Positions 33,961 to 46,627 are shown, numbered from the stretch's first letter. The stretch: 64,000 nucleotides of DNA from Brachionus manjavacas (GCA_019054805.1 JAHQIY010000007.1:3353501-3417500), one strand, 5' to 3'. Notes: generated by a model from the sequence alone, not told the origin. A program made the numbers and translations.

Positions 33961-34346
33961 TCAATTAGGTTTCTTTTTTGTACCTTTTTTGTTAAGGTGC
34001 TTGATGTAACTCATGCATTTCTCCTCATCTAAGATATTATTAAATTTGAAAATTGCTTTAATTACATCTTCTTCATCTTTTGGATCTCGAGAGAAAATAA
34101 ATTTCTTCCATTCTAAACCATTTCAATCGGATTCAAATCAGGAGAATTCGGTGGGGACTTTAACAAAAAAAATACTATATTATTAGTTATTTTTTTGAAA
34201 CCTTTTCCTACCCATTTTATTCCATTTCTTTCTAAGTAATTATGGCAAATCGCAGACGTATGTTTTGGGTCATTATCTCGGTGCAACTTAAAATTGAAAT
34301 CAAATTTTTCTATTTTGTAAAAAATCTCATTAATTTTATGACACTT
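33961..34346 (-). pseudogene. Tc1/mariner transposase C-terminal remnant
   Basis: Minus-strand frame: KLHRDNDPKHTSAICHNYLE, then NGIKW, then SPPNSPDLNPIEMV, a TAG stop, then NGRNLFSRDPKDEEDVIKAI to a TGA at 33961-33963. DNDPKHTS and SPDLNPIE are the hallmark second Asp and final acidic motif of DDE transposases of the Tc1/mariner superfamily. Between NGIKW and SPPNSPDLNPIE lie 54 in-frame bases that begin GTAGGA and end TTAAAG. Removing them restores the usual spacing, so they look like a small intron. The first catalytic Asp region and N-terminal DNA-binding domain are absent. The palindrome TTTACGTAAATTTACGTAAA just upstream (about 34353-34373) and TTTACGTAAATTTACATAAA near 33762 may be remains of the terminal repeats. 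Confidence 0.8.
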
Positions 34347-34399
34347 TTTTTTTTACGTAAATTTACGTAAAAAAACAAGTGTCAAATCACTACTGTATT

Positions 34400-35821
34400 A
34401 TTAATATTTGAAGTGTGAAATGATTTAACTCTTGGATAAAAAGCTCTGATACTGAAGTTTTTCAAAATAGACATTAATTAATGCAGAATTAAGTCAAACA
34501 ATATTCTTAAATATTACACTAATTCGAAATTAAACACCAAATATTAAGAAATATATTTGTATTAATATCTATTTAATAAAAGAGATCAATTTTTGGATTT
34601 TTGGATGATGTCGAATTTTAATCTCAAATTGAGATTTTTTACAAAATTCAAAAAATTCTTTAAACAAAATATTTTATAAGATTAAAAAAAAATTAAAAAA
34701 TTTTTTGTTACACTGATATTTTATTTTTCTTGGGAATAAACTTGTTAAGATCTTGAATTTAATCAAGTAATGGAATCTCATAACAAAATTAATTAAAAAG
34801 TCATTCATTCTTTAATAACAAAAGAAATAAGAAAATTTAAACTAAAGTTATTGGAATTTTCAAAAAAGATAGTGTCAAGTGTTTGCGCCAATTATGAATC
34901 AGTCGAAAAAAAATATTTATAAATCGGTCAATAAATAGGGAATTATCTTTTTCAGTAGAATTGCTTTGAAACCTTTTGTAAATTTACGTCTAATTTAAAG
35001 TATTGAATCAAATTTTTACTGATCAATAAAAAAAAATAAAAAAAGAATTTTTAAAAAATAAATAAATTTGACTTTAAATATTGTCAAATAATATAAAATA
35101 TAAGACCCCAGGTGTCGTTCTCATTAGGATCTCATATGAGATCTAATTGAGATTCAATGTGGATTACATGTAGAAAATTGGAGATTCATATGAGAACTCA
35201 TTAGAAAAATGTATGAAGATTTGCGTGAAAATCTCAAGAGCTTCTCGTTTATTTTCTCATTACTTTTCTCACGTATTCAATCTGGTGTCGTAAATCATTT
35301 AAACATTTTTGATAAAAGAAAAAAAACTTCCTAATAGAAATAAACGAATTTCATTCTTAGAACTTCAGAACATTCGATAAAGCTTTTTTAACAATGTATA
35401 AAGTATCTTTTATAAACCGCTTACAATTATATTATATCTGTATTTTGATTATTATAAATATAACTTGAGGAGTATCCAGCCAGGTTGGAATGGAATTCGA
35501 TCCTTTTTTTTCAACCAAATACTTATAATATTTTAAATTAAAAAAAATCTGATTAATGATTTTGATTAACAAAATTTTTGATTTTTACCAAATCAATGTT
35601 ATTATAAAAATTCAAGATATTTTCAAAATTACTTTGCTTAACCATTCCCAAATTTTGAATATGTTTAAATTAACTACCAAGCTAATTATTTCATCTAAAA
35701 ATTCGAAGACAAAAACGGCATCATTCTTCAAAATTAATTTCAAACCAAAATAAAAATTTTCAATATTTAATAATCAAATAAATTTTTCTTACAAATTTGA
35801 AATTTTTTTAATTGAATTACA
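34400..35821. other. Spacer upstream of TDP2 copy 2
   Basis: Mostly A+T-rich. At 35105-35290 there is a cluster of GAGAT/CTCAT words, including the perfect 16-bp palindrome GATCTCATATGAGATC (35128-35143) and an inverted GTTCTCAT/ATGAGAAC pair. This may be a small palindromic element. The rest should hold the TDP2 promoter. The open frame at 35556-35753 is not recognised. Confidence 0.4.
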
Positions 35822-37217
35822 ATGACCTCAAGTGATGATGACATTCAAATAATTGGTGATGAGAATTCATGCAATAATTCAAATATTTTTCCTGATGATG
35901 AAAATCAACCATCAGGAGCTGAATGCCTTAGTAGATGCAAAGAATTTGCAGAAATAACGGGAACCGATACCGCTTTAGCAATGTTCTATCTTCAAGACAC
36001 AAAATGGAATCTTCAGAAAGGACTAGATAAATACTTCAAGGCTACAAATAATAAGAAAGCAAAAATTGTTGCTTGCTTCGATGTTGAAACTTTGGATAAC
36101 GATGAAAGGTGCATATCTAAAAGAAAATAATTTTTCATTTGTAGCTTTTATTTTAGAAAAAGCAAAAAAAAACAAAAAACTAGCGATGAGTCATCAGATT
36201 GCTCCGTAAATCTAGTAGAGTCAGATCAATCAATTGAAAAGATGAGTCAAGAGGAAGAAATTGAAAACAATCACTTCAAAATACTATCATGGAACATAGA
36301 TGGTTTAGATAAGTCCAATTTGGAAAGTCGAACTTTAGGGGTTGTAAAAAAAATCGAAAAGTAAATTAATTTGATAAGAATTGTTGCAGACTTATTAAAT
36401 CTTGTTGTAGTGAAAATCCTGATGTAATTTTTTTACAAGAGGTTATCGAACATTCTGAAAAAATGCTTTCTGAGCATTTAGCTTTAAAATACACATTCAC
36501 ATCTAGCAATTATAATGACAACTTAAACAAGCCATCGCCATTCGGCTACTATACTTTGATTTTGACCAAAAACAAAACATGTAGTGTGAAAAACAAAAAT
36601 GTTATTTGGTTTGATAATTCTGTAATGGGAAGAAATTTGTTGAAAGTTGATTTGAATTTTTTGAACAAAATTAAAATATGTGCCATGACAAGTCATTTAG
36701 AGAGTACGGCCGAATTTTCCAAGCAGCGAATAGATCAGCTAAAACGATGCATGGAAGAGATGATTGAGCAAGATAATGATTCGGTTGTCTTTTTTGGCGG
36801 AGATTTAAATTTAAGAGACTCAGAAGTATTTTTTTGTTTAGTTTTTAAAAACAAAACCTACTGAATTTTATTTTATGTAAGCTGAAAGCAATAGGTGGAT
36901 TACCAGAGAAAATTTATGATATGTGGGAGTCGACTGGTTCGCGCAAAGAATGCTTGTTTACTTGGGACTGTTTGAGGAATACAAATTTAAAAATGAATGG
37001 AAAATTCAAGCCTAGATGTCGGTTTGACAGGCTCTATTATAGACCGCTGATCGAATCTAAATCCAGAAAAAGTAATTGCAAAAAACCAGAGTTGACTTTG
37101 ATGCCAGTTTATTTCGAGTTAGAAGGCCTGGAAAAGTTGAAATGTTGTGGAAGATTTTGTTCAGACCATTGGGCGATTCAAAGCTACTGTCAACTTGAAT
37201 CAAACATTGCGATTTAA
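35822..37217 (+). CDS. TDP2: TDP2, tyrosyl-DNA phosphodiesterase 2, copy 2 (complete)
   Basis: A nuclear Mg2+-dependent phosphodiesterase that repairs trapped topoisomerase II cleavage complexes (family knowledge). Exons 35822-36108, 36157-36360, 36411-36825 and 36882-37217 give 413 aa against 362 in human. Residues about 35-75 form a UBA-like domain (EFAEITGTDTALAMF..DTKWNLQ). The exonuclease-endonuclease-phosphatase domain follows, with LSWNIDGLD (catalytic Asn), FLQEVIE (Glu), MTSHLEST, GGDLNLRDSE (Asp) and CSDHWAI (His). The introns are about 48, 50, 56 nt. For intron 2 the acceptor TTGTTGTAG at 36410 is chosen over TTGTTGCAG at 36389 because it gives the family's spacing before NPDVIFLQEV. 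The ATG is followed by an acidic tail. Homology to the inverted copy 1 jumps from moderate to near identity at about 36330. Confidence 0.93.
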
Positions 37218-40200
37218 ATTTAGAAAAATTTTTTTTTCGCCATCATCAATATTTAAATGAACCTTTTTTACTTTATTAATTTTTTTCTCAATAAATTAAA
37301 TTAAAATTCGACAATTGAATTTCTAGAAACACACTGTTATTGCGTTTAATCACTTGGAAACCTTTTTTTTTTCCTTCAGTATGCTTTTTTTAGATATTTG
37401 AATATAAAAATGTATTTTTTACTTCATTTATTTCTTAGATTATATTTTAACATTCCAAACTTAAGTCTGAAAAATTATTGATAGTTTTCAGATGAACGAT
37501 TTTGTGCGTTTAAATTTTCTCATTATGATTCTTCAATGGTTTCTTCCAATTTAGATTTGATTTATTTGAATGAAATATTTAATTTTTTGATTTTATGTTT
37601 TTTTAATGGAAATTTTTAAAAAGAGTTTTCAGTTAGCTATGAATATTTTTAAATATAATTATAGGAAATCTATCCAAAATCCTGAATTTATTCAATATTT
37701 ATACTAGTTTTTTTTTCCAATTTTTTAGAGCCCCATTAAATTATCTCATTCATCCTCCATAGGTTCATCCCTTTTTTTTAAAAATTATTTATTAAGTAAT
37801 TTTGAACGCTTGTTTTTTAAGTTAGATTTTAAGAAATAATGATCTAAAAGGCTGCAAATTTTATTTTTTTTTAGAAATTAAATTAGATGAAGAAATTTTT
37901 CGGCTGAATTAAATTGTCAATTCAGTCGAAAATAAATTTTATGCTTGGCCAAAATTTACTAATCGATCATTTCAGAGTTTGTAAAATATAATTGGCATTT
38001 GTGTACCTAACCTTATTGCATTAAACCTAGCTAAAATAAAACCAAGCGACTAACTCAAATTAAACTGAGATATTTGCGTTACCTAATCAATCAGCACCCA
38101 AACAAAAAATCTTAATTTGTAACTATTGATGTAACTAAATGTAGTTAACTAAGACTTTGCTCTTGTTTGTTTTAATAATTCTTCGAACGAAATCATTATT
38201 TTCCCAGTGAGTGATAAATAATTAATAACCATAAAAGCATTAACTAACTATCGAGCTCATTTTTCAATCATTTTTTAATATTACATTGAACAGCTTATAT
38301 ATAACTTAGCTCGATTTAAAATTTAGACAATCGATTTTAGAATTCTTAAAATTAAAATCTGCAAAATGAATAAACGAGGTAATGAATTTCATTAATTTTT
38401 TCTAGATTTATTTTTCATGTGTTTTGTTTTTTTTTCAAATTTATCAGAAAATTAATTAATTGATTTATCTTAGATTTCTTGAGTTCAATGCTGAATTTCA
38501 CTTTGAGTTTTTTTCAATTATTACATAAATCAGAATTAGTCTAAATAAAATTAAAAAAATTAAAGTTGTTCTAAATTACATATTTCCAAACTTAGAGAAT
38601 AGGAACAAAATCAATGAAAAAATCAAAAAGGTTTTAGAAAAAATGTGCCGGAAAGATCAAGTCTAGCAAAAAGATTTCCAATTTTTTATTTAAACGAATT
38701 TATAATTTTTTGAATTCAAAAAGTTGTTAAAAATCGTTTAAGACTAGAATTTTTAATTATATTAAAATTTTATCAATAATTGATGATTTCTTGAAATTTC
38801 CCAAGTCAAAATTTTAAATTTTATTCCCTATATATTAAGTAAGTTTATGAAAATGTATTATTCATTGCTAAATTAATTTAATTTAAACTGAAAAAGAATT
38901 CTAAAATATCTTGGATGTTATAATCTATTTAGAAATAATTTTTTTTCTTCAAGCTAATTTCCATTTTTTTTCAAACGGCTAAAGGAATTTTTAGTATTTA
39001 TATTTTCTATTAAATTTGCTTTTTCCTATAAAAATATCCTATTCTATTTCAATTTTTTTGCAATTTTTTCGCAATAAATAAAAAAAAATCATTAATTCTA
39101 ATTAATGATTTGAATTATTCTCAAGTTTTTGAATCAAAACTCTCAAGCTATTTTAAAATTATCGGTCTAGTCATTAGTGAATTTTTACATCAAATACTAG
39201 CTAGTCTTTAATAAAAAAATTATAAATTCTTAGATACAAATTAACTTTGCACTAAAGAAGACTCTTTTCGTCAAGTATAAATTTAATAAAATTTTTATCA
39301 ATTGAATAATTAATTTTAAAATATTAAAAAAAGGCAGTAAAAATAAAATTGTTACAAAAAGTTTATTGATAAATTCGAAAATTTATTTTTAAGAGCATTA
39401 ATCTTTTATTATTTTATTGTAATCAGAATTCGGTTTGTTTGTGAATGGCACTGATTGAATCGTGGAGAAAATAATTTTTCCTCTTATGTAAAATTTATGT
39501 TTCTTTCTCGAAAAGTCTTCGCTTGAGACCGGAAAGACAAATGCTTGTAATTGCTTCAAGTTCTTTGACAAAATTATTTTTTCATGGTTTTTTGTTGAAG
39601 AGACGTTCGAGGAAAGAAATTAGTTAAACAGAATCCAATTTTGGATAAGGCTAAACTAGAGAGCACTCAGAGCCCAATTACCTAATCATTGGTTCTGATT
39701 TGGCGCATAATTAGTCACCAAAATTAGACAATGTATCATTAAGAGAATAAGAAAATTGAAAAAGTTTTAACCATTCAATAGAATTTAATTCTAATTTTTC
39801 CTTTGAATAGAGATCTTTTTAATATATATATTTCCAAAAATATATTCCAATATTTGAAAAAGGAAAAAAGCTCTTGAAATCGATAACACTTTTGAAACCG
39901 TTCTTGTGTGTTGATTTCTATGCCATTGTGAGAAATTTTAATTCAAAAACTCATTGCTGGCTGCAGAAATAAATTTTGTTCCTTCAAATAATTTTAATCA
40001 AAATGATAAATAAATAATTATTTGAGAAATGAGACCGAAAAATAAAATTAAGAAAAGCAACTTAGCTTATACAATTCAAAAGAAAGACTTTGTTATTAAG
40101 ATAAAAATATTTAAGGAAAACTAATCAATTCCAATCAGAATATTTGATATGTTCTCTTGAATGCTTTCAAGTCAATATTTCTTTCCGTATATTAGCTCCT

Positions 40201-41144
40201 TGATCTAATTCTTTCAAAGTGAGACACTGCCTCTTTCAATTTTTCTATTTTGATCTCCTTTTTAATTTGTCTAATTATTATTTGAATTCAAAACAGACAC
40301 ATAAACTCTGATTAGGTACAATTATTTAAATTGATATTTTTGATTAAAAATTGTTCAATAAGCATAAATCTGTTTCTTTTTCAATTTTGATAGATTTTAA
40401 ATTCAAAATTCATAATTAATTTAGATGAAAGCTGAGCCAAATTTTCTCTTCTCTAGTTCAACAGTTGAAAACTAAGTGGAAATGTAATTTTCATTTTTTG
40501 TTTAAGTCGATAATATATTTTTATCCCCGAAAATCACATTTTTCAAATTTTTAAGTAAAATTTAAATTTTTAATTTTGACCAAGGTGTTGTTTAGATTAA
40601 AAACACATTAAATGGCAAGGCATTAGAACAATAATTGTAAAAATATATTTAAGTGAGTATTAAATCGTTTTTTCTCTATTAAATTTTTGAAAATTCTTAT
40701 TGTAAAAACCTAAAATTGAAAATCAAAAAATTTCCATATTCGATGATTATATTTTTATACGATTTTAGTGAGATCTATTTCAGATGAAAGAGTCAGCAAA
40801 TTAGGAAATTAAATTCCAAAGTAGAATAACTCGACATTACTCAAATGTGAACTGGAATTTATTTGAAAAAATTATCGGCAAACTTTCAGCTTAACTTAAT
40901 ATCAATTAGAAATTCCTTTAAGATAAAATGGTCAATGATTTAGAAAAAAAGATATTAAATGTATCGGAAATAGCAAAAAAATGTTGAATGAATCAATAAT
41001 GTTCTTGAGATCAATTGTTTTTTTTATTTTAAAATTTTTAATTTTAAACTACTTTAGAGTATAATTTTTGAAAGAAAATGCTATTAATTTTAGATAGTTT
41101 TTAATCAAAAAGATATAGAAATGAAAAAAGTTAAATGAACTATA
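37218..41144. other. Gene-free A+T-rich stretch upstream of acetylcholinesterase
   Basis: Nearly 4 kb with no open frame of note and no element recognised. It should contain the acetylcholinesterase promoter and possibly non-coding 5' exons. Confidence 0.5.
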
Positions 41145-43354
41145 ATGAACAGTTTATTGTTATTTTTTCTTCTATTTTTATCAAATAACTTTTGCTTTAA
41201 TCGTCAAATACCGGAGTTCGATTTGAATACGGCAAGACAAAGTGGAACAGAATTTAATGTAAATAGTATAAATAATAATTTTGTAAATGAGAATCATTTT
41301 TCGGCTCATAAGCACCGTAATCCGAATCGTGTTCATCACACACACAAAACACCTAATGATGATGAAGGTGATGATTTGCTGGTGGAGACCCAAAACGGAA
41401 AGGTAAAAGGCAAAGCATTTTATTTAGATTACCATTTGCCAAAAAGCGGCAGGAGCAGACACTATCCATTTGGCAAAAAAAAATACCAAGTCAATGCTTG
41501 GCTCGGAATACCATATGCTGAAAAGCCTGTCGGAGACTTGAGATTTAAAAGACCGGTCCCAATCAAAAACTGGGATAATGTAATAGATGCCAGTGAACTG
41601 CCTAACAGTTGCTATCAACTGCACGACACGGTCATCACTGGTTTCGATGGAGTTGAAATGTGGAACCCGAATACAAATGTGAGTGAAGATTGTCTTTACT
41701 TGAATATTTGGAGCCCTCATCCAAAGCCGAAAAATTCGGCAGTAATGGTCTGGATTTACGGCGGTGGTTTCACATCGGGCACTGCAACCCTCAAAATTTA
41801 CGACCCCAAAATAATGGTCGCCGAAACGCAGACTATCATTGTGAGTATTCAATACAGGCTGTCAATTTTTGGTTTTTTGTACATGGACGATGAAAAAGCG
41901 CCCGGAAACCAAGGGTTAATAGATCAATATGTGGCTCTTAAATGGATACAAAACAATATTCAATACTTTGGTGGAGACAGTAGCAAGATAACTTTGTTTG
42001 GCGAGAGTGCGGGCTCGGTTAGCGTTAGTTTTCATTTATTGTCTCCCCTATCATCGAACCTGTTTCATAATGCAATAATGGAGAGTGGCACAGCTCTGGC
42101 TGACTGGGCACTGCTGAACCACGAAGATGCTATTAAGCGAAGCACTGGAATACTAAAAAAAATTGGATGCAAAGGAACCACGCCAGAAATGATTGAATGT
42201 GCCAAAAAAGTCAATGCTCGAACAGCATTGGAACAATCCGATGAGTATTTTTATTCACGAGCAACTCATGGTGTGGCCCAGTTTATTTTCGTACCAGTTG
42301 TGGACAAATATTTTTTGGAAGAAGAACCAATTAGTTTGTTAAATAGGGGTAAATTTAAAAAGTGTCCCATTTTGCTCGGCGGCAATAGGGATGAGGGCAA
42401 TTGGCTATTTGTGTACGCGTTTCCCGAGTACAGAAATTTAACCACCAGACCAGCCATCGACTATGGAACATTCAAGGACTTTATGACCAGTTTGTTCTAT
42501 TTTTACCCACAATATCCCGAGGTGAGCTCATTAGCCATCCGAAATGCTATTCTTTACAGATATTCTAATTGGAATAATGTTCATAATGAGGGAAAAAACT
42601 TCGAAAATTTAGATGATGCTGCTGGTGACTTTCATTTTCTGTGTCCTACTATAGATTTTGCCAACATTTATGCAATTAGCCAACTAGATGTTTACTTTTA
42701 CTACTATACACACCGGAGTTCTAATCATTATTGGCCCGAATGGCTAGGGGTTATGCATGGCGATGAAATTTCATTTGTGTTTGGAGAACCTTTGAGTCCG
42801 GAAAAAAATTACACTTTTGAGGAAAAAATTTTGACCAGAAAAATGCTAAAATATTGGTCAAATTTTGCCAAGTATTCTAATCCGAACGGTCCGGTCACTA
42901 AAAACGAAAGAGGCTTAAATGCACAACAAAATTTGACCATTCAAGTTGAGATACCGAGAGCAAGAAGCTTAGAGCCTGTGGCCACTCAAACTCTTTTGCA
43001 GCCTATTGAATATTGGCCAAAGTACCAAGTCCATTTCGATCCGAACAACAATAATCAACGAGCTCATTTGACTCTAAATTCTGAAAAAGTTGAAATTGGA
43101 TATAATTTAAGAGCAGAGTATTGTGCATTCTGGGGCTCGTTTTTGCCAAAGCTGATTCTTGGTGAAGGTAAGATTTGAATTAAATATTTAAATGAATTTT
43201 TTATTTTTTTTTTCTATCAGCCCGTTGTAATTGTGGTGCTTGCTTATATAACTATGAAAAGTACAAGGAGTTAAATTCAAACACAGGAGCTAAAGCGCTT
43301 TATCAAAATACTGCTTTGATAATTTTTTTTGTTTTTCGAGTGATTTTAGCTTAA
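41145..43354 (+). CDS. Acetylcholinesterase-like cholinesterase, GPI-anchored
   Basis: Hydrolyses acetylcholine at synapses and cell surfaces (family knowledge). Exon 1 is 41145-43167 and exon 2 is 43221-43354, joined in phase 1 across a 53-nt intron, giving 718 aa. Residues about 1-18 form a hydrophobic signal peptide. A His/Asn-rich segment follows, then the alpha/beta-hydrolase domain from about residue 78. The catalytic triad is Ser288 (FGESAGSVS), Glu417 (NRDEGNW) and His538 (GVMHGDE). The choline-site Trp is Trp173 (VEMWNPN). SEDCLYLNIW and the GGG oxyanion loop are present. Of the two acyl-pocket Phe residues only one seems conserved (GVAQFIFVPV), as often in invertebrates. Exon 2 encodes a Cys-containing linker and a C-terminal hydrophobic tail (ALIIFFVFRVILA) typical of a GPI signal. 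Neuroligins lack the Ser, so this is a real esterase. Confidence 0.92.
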
Positions 43355-44200
43355 GTTTGTTGAAAAATTTTATAAAATAATTTTTTTTAAAATTTATTAA
43401 CTGATGAAAGAATAGAAGATTTTTTTTAAGAAACACATATCAATTTTAATTCTGTGATAATTTTTCAAAACAAAGAGTTAATGATTCAATAAAAAAAAAT
43501 ATTTTATTTCAAGATTAAATTATTTTATTAAATAAAATTTCAATCTATGTTTTTAGCTTGATTAGTTTTACAATTACATACTTAAAAGATGACAATAAGA
43601 TGACAAAAATAAAAAATCTTTCTTGAAGTTAATTATTTTTTGTAATTTAAAATGAATAAACAATTTTGTTTCTAGAAATTTTATTTTAAAAAAAAATCTG
43701 AATTAATAAACTTAATTATCATTAATAACTATTTAAATTTTTTTTTTTTGAAAAGCTCTCATCTGATTATAATTAAATTTAAAGTAAAACTTCACACCGG
43801 TAATTTTAAAGTAAAATTACGCAATTTTTTAAATCAATACTTCATTAAAAAATTGCATAAAAGATTAAAGGATTAATTTTTTATTAAAATTAAATATAAA
43901 ATAAGTTTTTTTTTTATATTCTCATTTGATTTCTCTGATATTTAATTAAATCGCACATGATTATCAATTTCTTAAATATCAAAATGAAATAAGTAGTGCT
44001 TCTGTGAATTTTTAATTGTAAAATTACGTAAGTAGAATTATCTCATACAACCCATTCGACTTAAACTTAACTTTTTCTATTATTATTTTTATATATTTCG
44101 ATCTAAAGATCCTTCAAAAAAATTAATTTACACTTAAAAAAGCACTCAAAAAATTCAAAACAATTGAGAGAAATAATAATTTATAAAAAGGAAACAAGAA
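43355..44200. other. Gene-free A+T-rich stretch
   Basis: The 3' flank of the cholinesterase. No gene or element was seen. Confidence 0.5.
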
Positions 44201-44202
44201 AG

Positions 44203-44345
44203 CAGTAGTAGTAGTAGTAGTAGCAGCAGTAGCCTCTGTGTCAGATCGGAACCGTTGCTCAAAAAGGTACTTGAAAAGGAGATGAGCGCCTCCCCATTAT
44301 CCAAAAGGATAGAATAGGGACAATTATTATTATTATTATTAAACA
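44203..44345. mobile_element. Truncated SINE copy between two trinucleotide repeats
   Basis: 44233-44301 matches 33032-33103 of the SINE body with only a few differences (both contain GATGAGCGCCTCC). The preceding bases are an (AGT)n/(AGC)n run (about 44203-44232). The following bases include a (TTA)n run (about 44325-44340), plausibly the SINE tail. The tRNA-like head is absent, so this is a 5'-truncated copy. Confidence 0.65.
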
Positions 44346-44929
44346 ACGAAGCGACAAAAATATGATCAGCTAATTATTTTTAAATATTCTTTTGTGTTCT
44401 TTATCAAGGAATTCTTTATTTTACCTAGAATAAAAAGTGTTTTTTTCTGTCCTCTTGTGTAATTTCCTTAATAATCCTTTACATTGTTTCTGACTAATAA
44501 TACAAATAAAAAAAAACTCTCTCTTTTTTAAATTAACCAGATTCTCTAAACCAAAGATCAACCCCAAGTCTCGTTTTTTTATGCCACACGTCAAATAAAT
44601 AAAGGAAAAAAGAACATAAAAAAAAAAAGGACAGGACAGAATATTATGCTTACCAATAAAAGGACACAAAAGAATTTTTGGTATTAAAAATTAATTCATT
44701 CTCAATTCATGCAAAAAATAAACAGAATAATGGCATTTTGAAGTTTATGAACAATTTTTGATGCTCAAAATCAAGTAAGTTTCAATTATGAAATAAATTG
44801 CTATTTCTAAATAGAATTAATGCAGAGGTAAATTTTTGTATAAAAATTACATTGATAAACCTAAAGGTAAAATCTGCAATATTTTTATATTTTTATTTAT
44901 TTCAATAATCTGAAAAAAAAATAACTCAC
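44346..44929. other. A+T-rich spacer
   Basis: No gene was seen. The minus-strand open frame at 44421-44669 is hydrophobic and unsupported. Confidence 0.4.
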
Positions 44930-46440
44930 TTAAAATAGTGTGCACTCAGCAACGTGAATTTTGATATTGCAAACTTTATCTTTAGATTTAACAAAGTATG
45001 TTAAATCCAAAAATGTTCCGATACAAAGGCAGCCATTTTTGCAGTTGGTATCGTCAGTTACCGATTTATCAAGTGCATTAATGTTACTTGTGTTATCAAG
45101 ATTCATCATTTTGTTCACTTCAGCAAATGATTTCTTTTTTCCCTCCTTAGAGAAGGGACCAGCTTGAAGATTTTCGTGTTTTACTTCTGCTCCTTCACGA
45201 TCAAGGTCATCTTCAATATCCATTTTGTAAAAATTACCATCACGGATCATATTTGCTGTAGTTTGTTCTTCGGTTGAGTGGCCTTTTTTGACAAATTCGG
45301 CATAAGAGTGAATAGCGTTCTCTGTGGGACAATCAGCCTTAACATGACCAAAATGATTTTAGCATTTACAGAGAATTGGATCACCGGATTCGAAGACAAA
45401 TGCCTCTTACCAATCGATTGTTTTGATGCCAATTATTTTTTGTTTCATTTCATTTGAAATGACAGATTTTTAAACAATGACATGGATAATACCAGAATAA
45501 ATATGACTCATTTCAGGTTCTTTACTAGGGTTTTTATGAATAATATCGTCTAATTTTAGACCAGATTTTAAGAAATATGATTAAATTTGAAAATATTGAT
45601 CATTTATATTTGATGAAAGATGAAGAACTTTGAAGAAACAAGTATCGGCTACAAGATTTGGGTTTTTAAATTTTTTTTATTCATTGCAAAATTGGTGTGA
45701 TGATAATTTTTTTTATTATGAAAAAGGATGTACAGTTAATTTCAGGTTCTTAGAAACTAATATATCCAAAAAATTGACTTTTTGTACTAAATTTTGTGGT
45801 TTACACCTAGTGTTATTTTTTAACAGTTAAAGCCTAAAATCATTTTTCATTTTTTTAAGTTGAAAAATGATTTTAGGCTTCAATCATTTCCTCATTTTTT
45901 TCAAGAGAAAAAATTCTTAGCTTTTACATAATATTGTAAAAACAATATTTCTAATATTAAATTTTATGCTTATATATAAGCTAGACTTGATGGAACAAAA
46001 CACTAGAAAAAATATCATGTAAAAATAGATCCAGTATTAAATCGGTAAGTGACTTGTACAGTTTAGATAAAGTACTGGGGTAGAGTTTCTAATTTTTAAT
46101 TCATAAAATTTGTACTGTGTAAAAGCATTAAAACATTTATTTTTTTTTCATTTCAGTCAAATTATTTTGATTGTAGCATCAATGCTCATCGATGACTGTT
46201 TTTTTTGTATTTCTCAAAGCACAGACCTAAGATTTTATTTATTTTGAATTTCAATCATTCGAAGTCCTTTTATATTAGAGAAGAAATCTTTTTGTATTTC
46301 ATCTTTTTTTTCTTTCGAGAGTATTTCTTTTAATGCATATTCTTTATATAATTTGAATCTGAACCATACATCACGATCATTTAGATTAGAAAAATATTAA
46401 AACTATCTGAATTCGAGACAATCAAATTTATTTAATTGCT
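44930..46440 (-). mobile_element. Decayed zinc-knuckle ORF1-like remnant
   Basis: On the minus strand about 45400-45240 can be read across one frame change as a CCHC-like knuckle (NHFGHVKADCPTENAIHS). It continues into a 106-codon open frame (45250-44930) starting IRDGNFYKMDIEDDLD with an acidic, Lys-rich composition. Farther upstream 46420-46243 reads HLDVLKQLNKFDCLEF, then SNLNDRDVWFRFKLYKEYAL. The order, basic upstream part then knuckle then acidic tail, resembles LINE ORF1. The pieces are broken by stops and their assignment to one element is inference. Confidence 0.45.
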
Positions 46441-46627
46441 TCAATACATCAAGGTGTCCGTCTTTAAAAAATAATACAAGGATTTTTTCTGATAGTAAAA
46501 AGATTTAAGATTCAAAGTATAGATAATCAAAAATAAATTTTTTTTAAGTAAAATTTATTTAAAAAATGTTTACAAAAATAATATTTACTAAAACTTTTGA
46601 GTCAATCAAATAATTTAATTCTAAAAT

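Noticed and set aside
36361-36389. A 29-nt ultrashort intron in TDP2 (acceptor TTGCAG)
   Set aside because: The next AG at 36410 gives a usual 50-nt intron, the same reading phase and exactly the family's residue spacing before NPDVIFLQEV.
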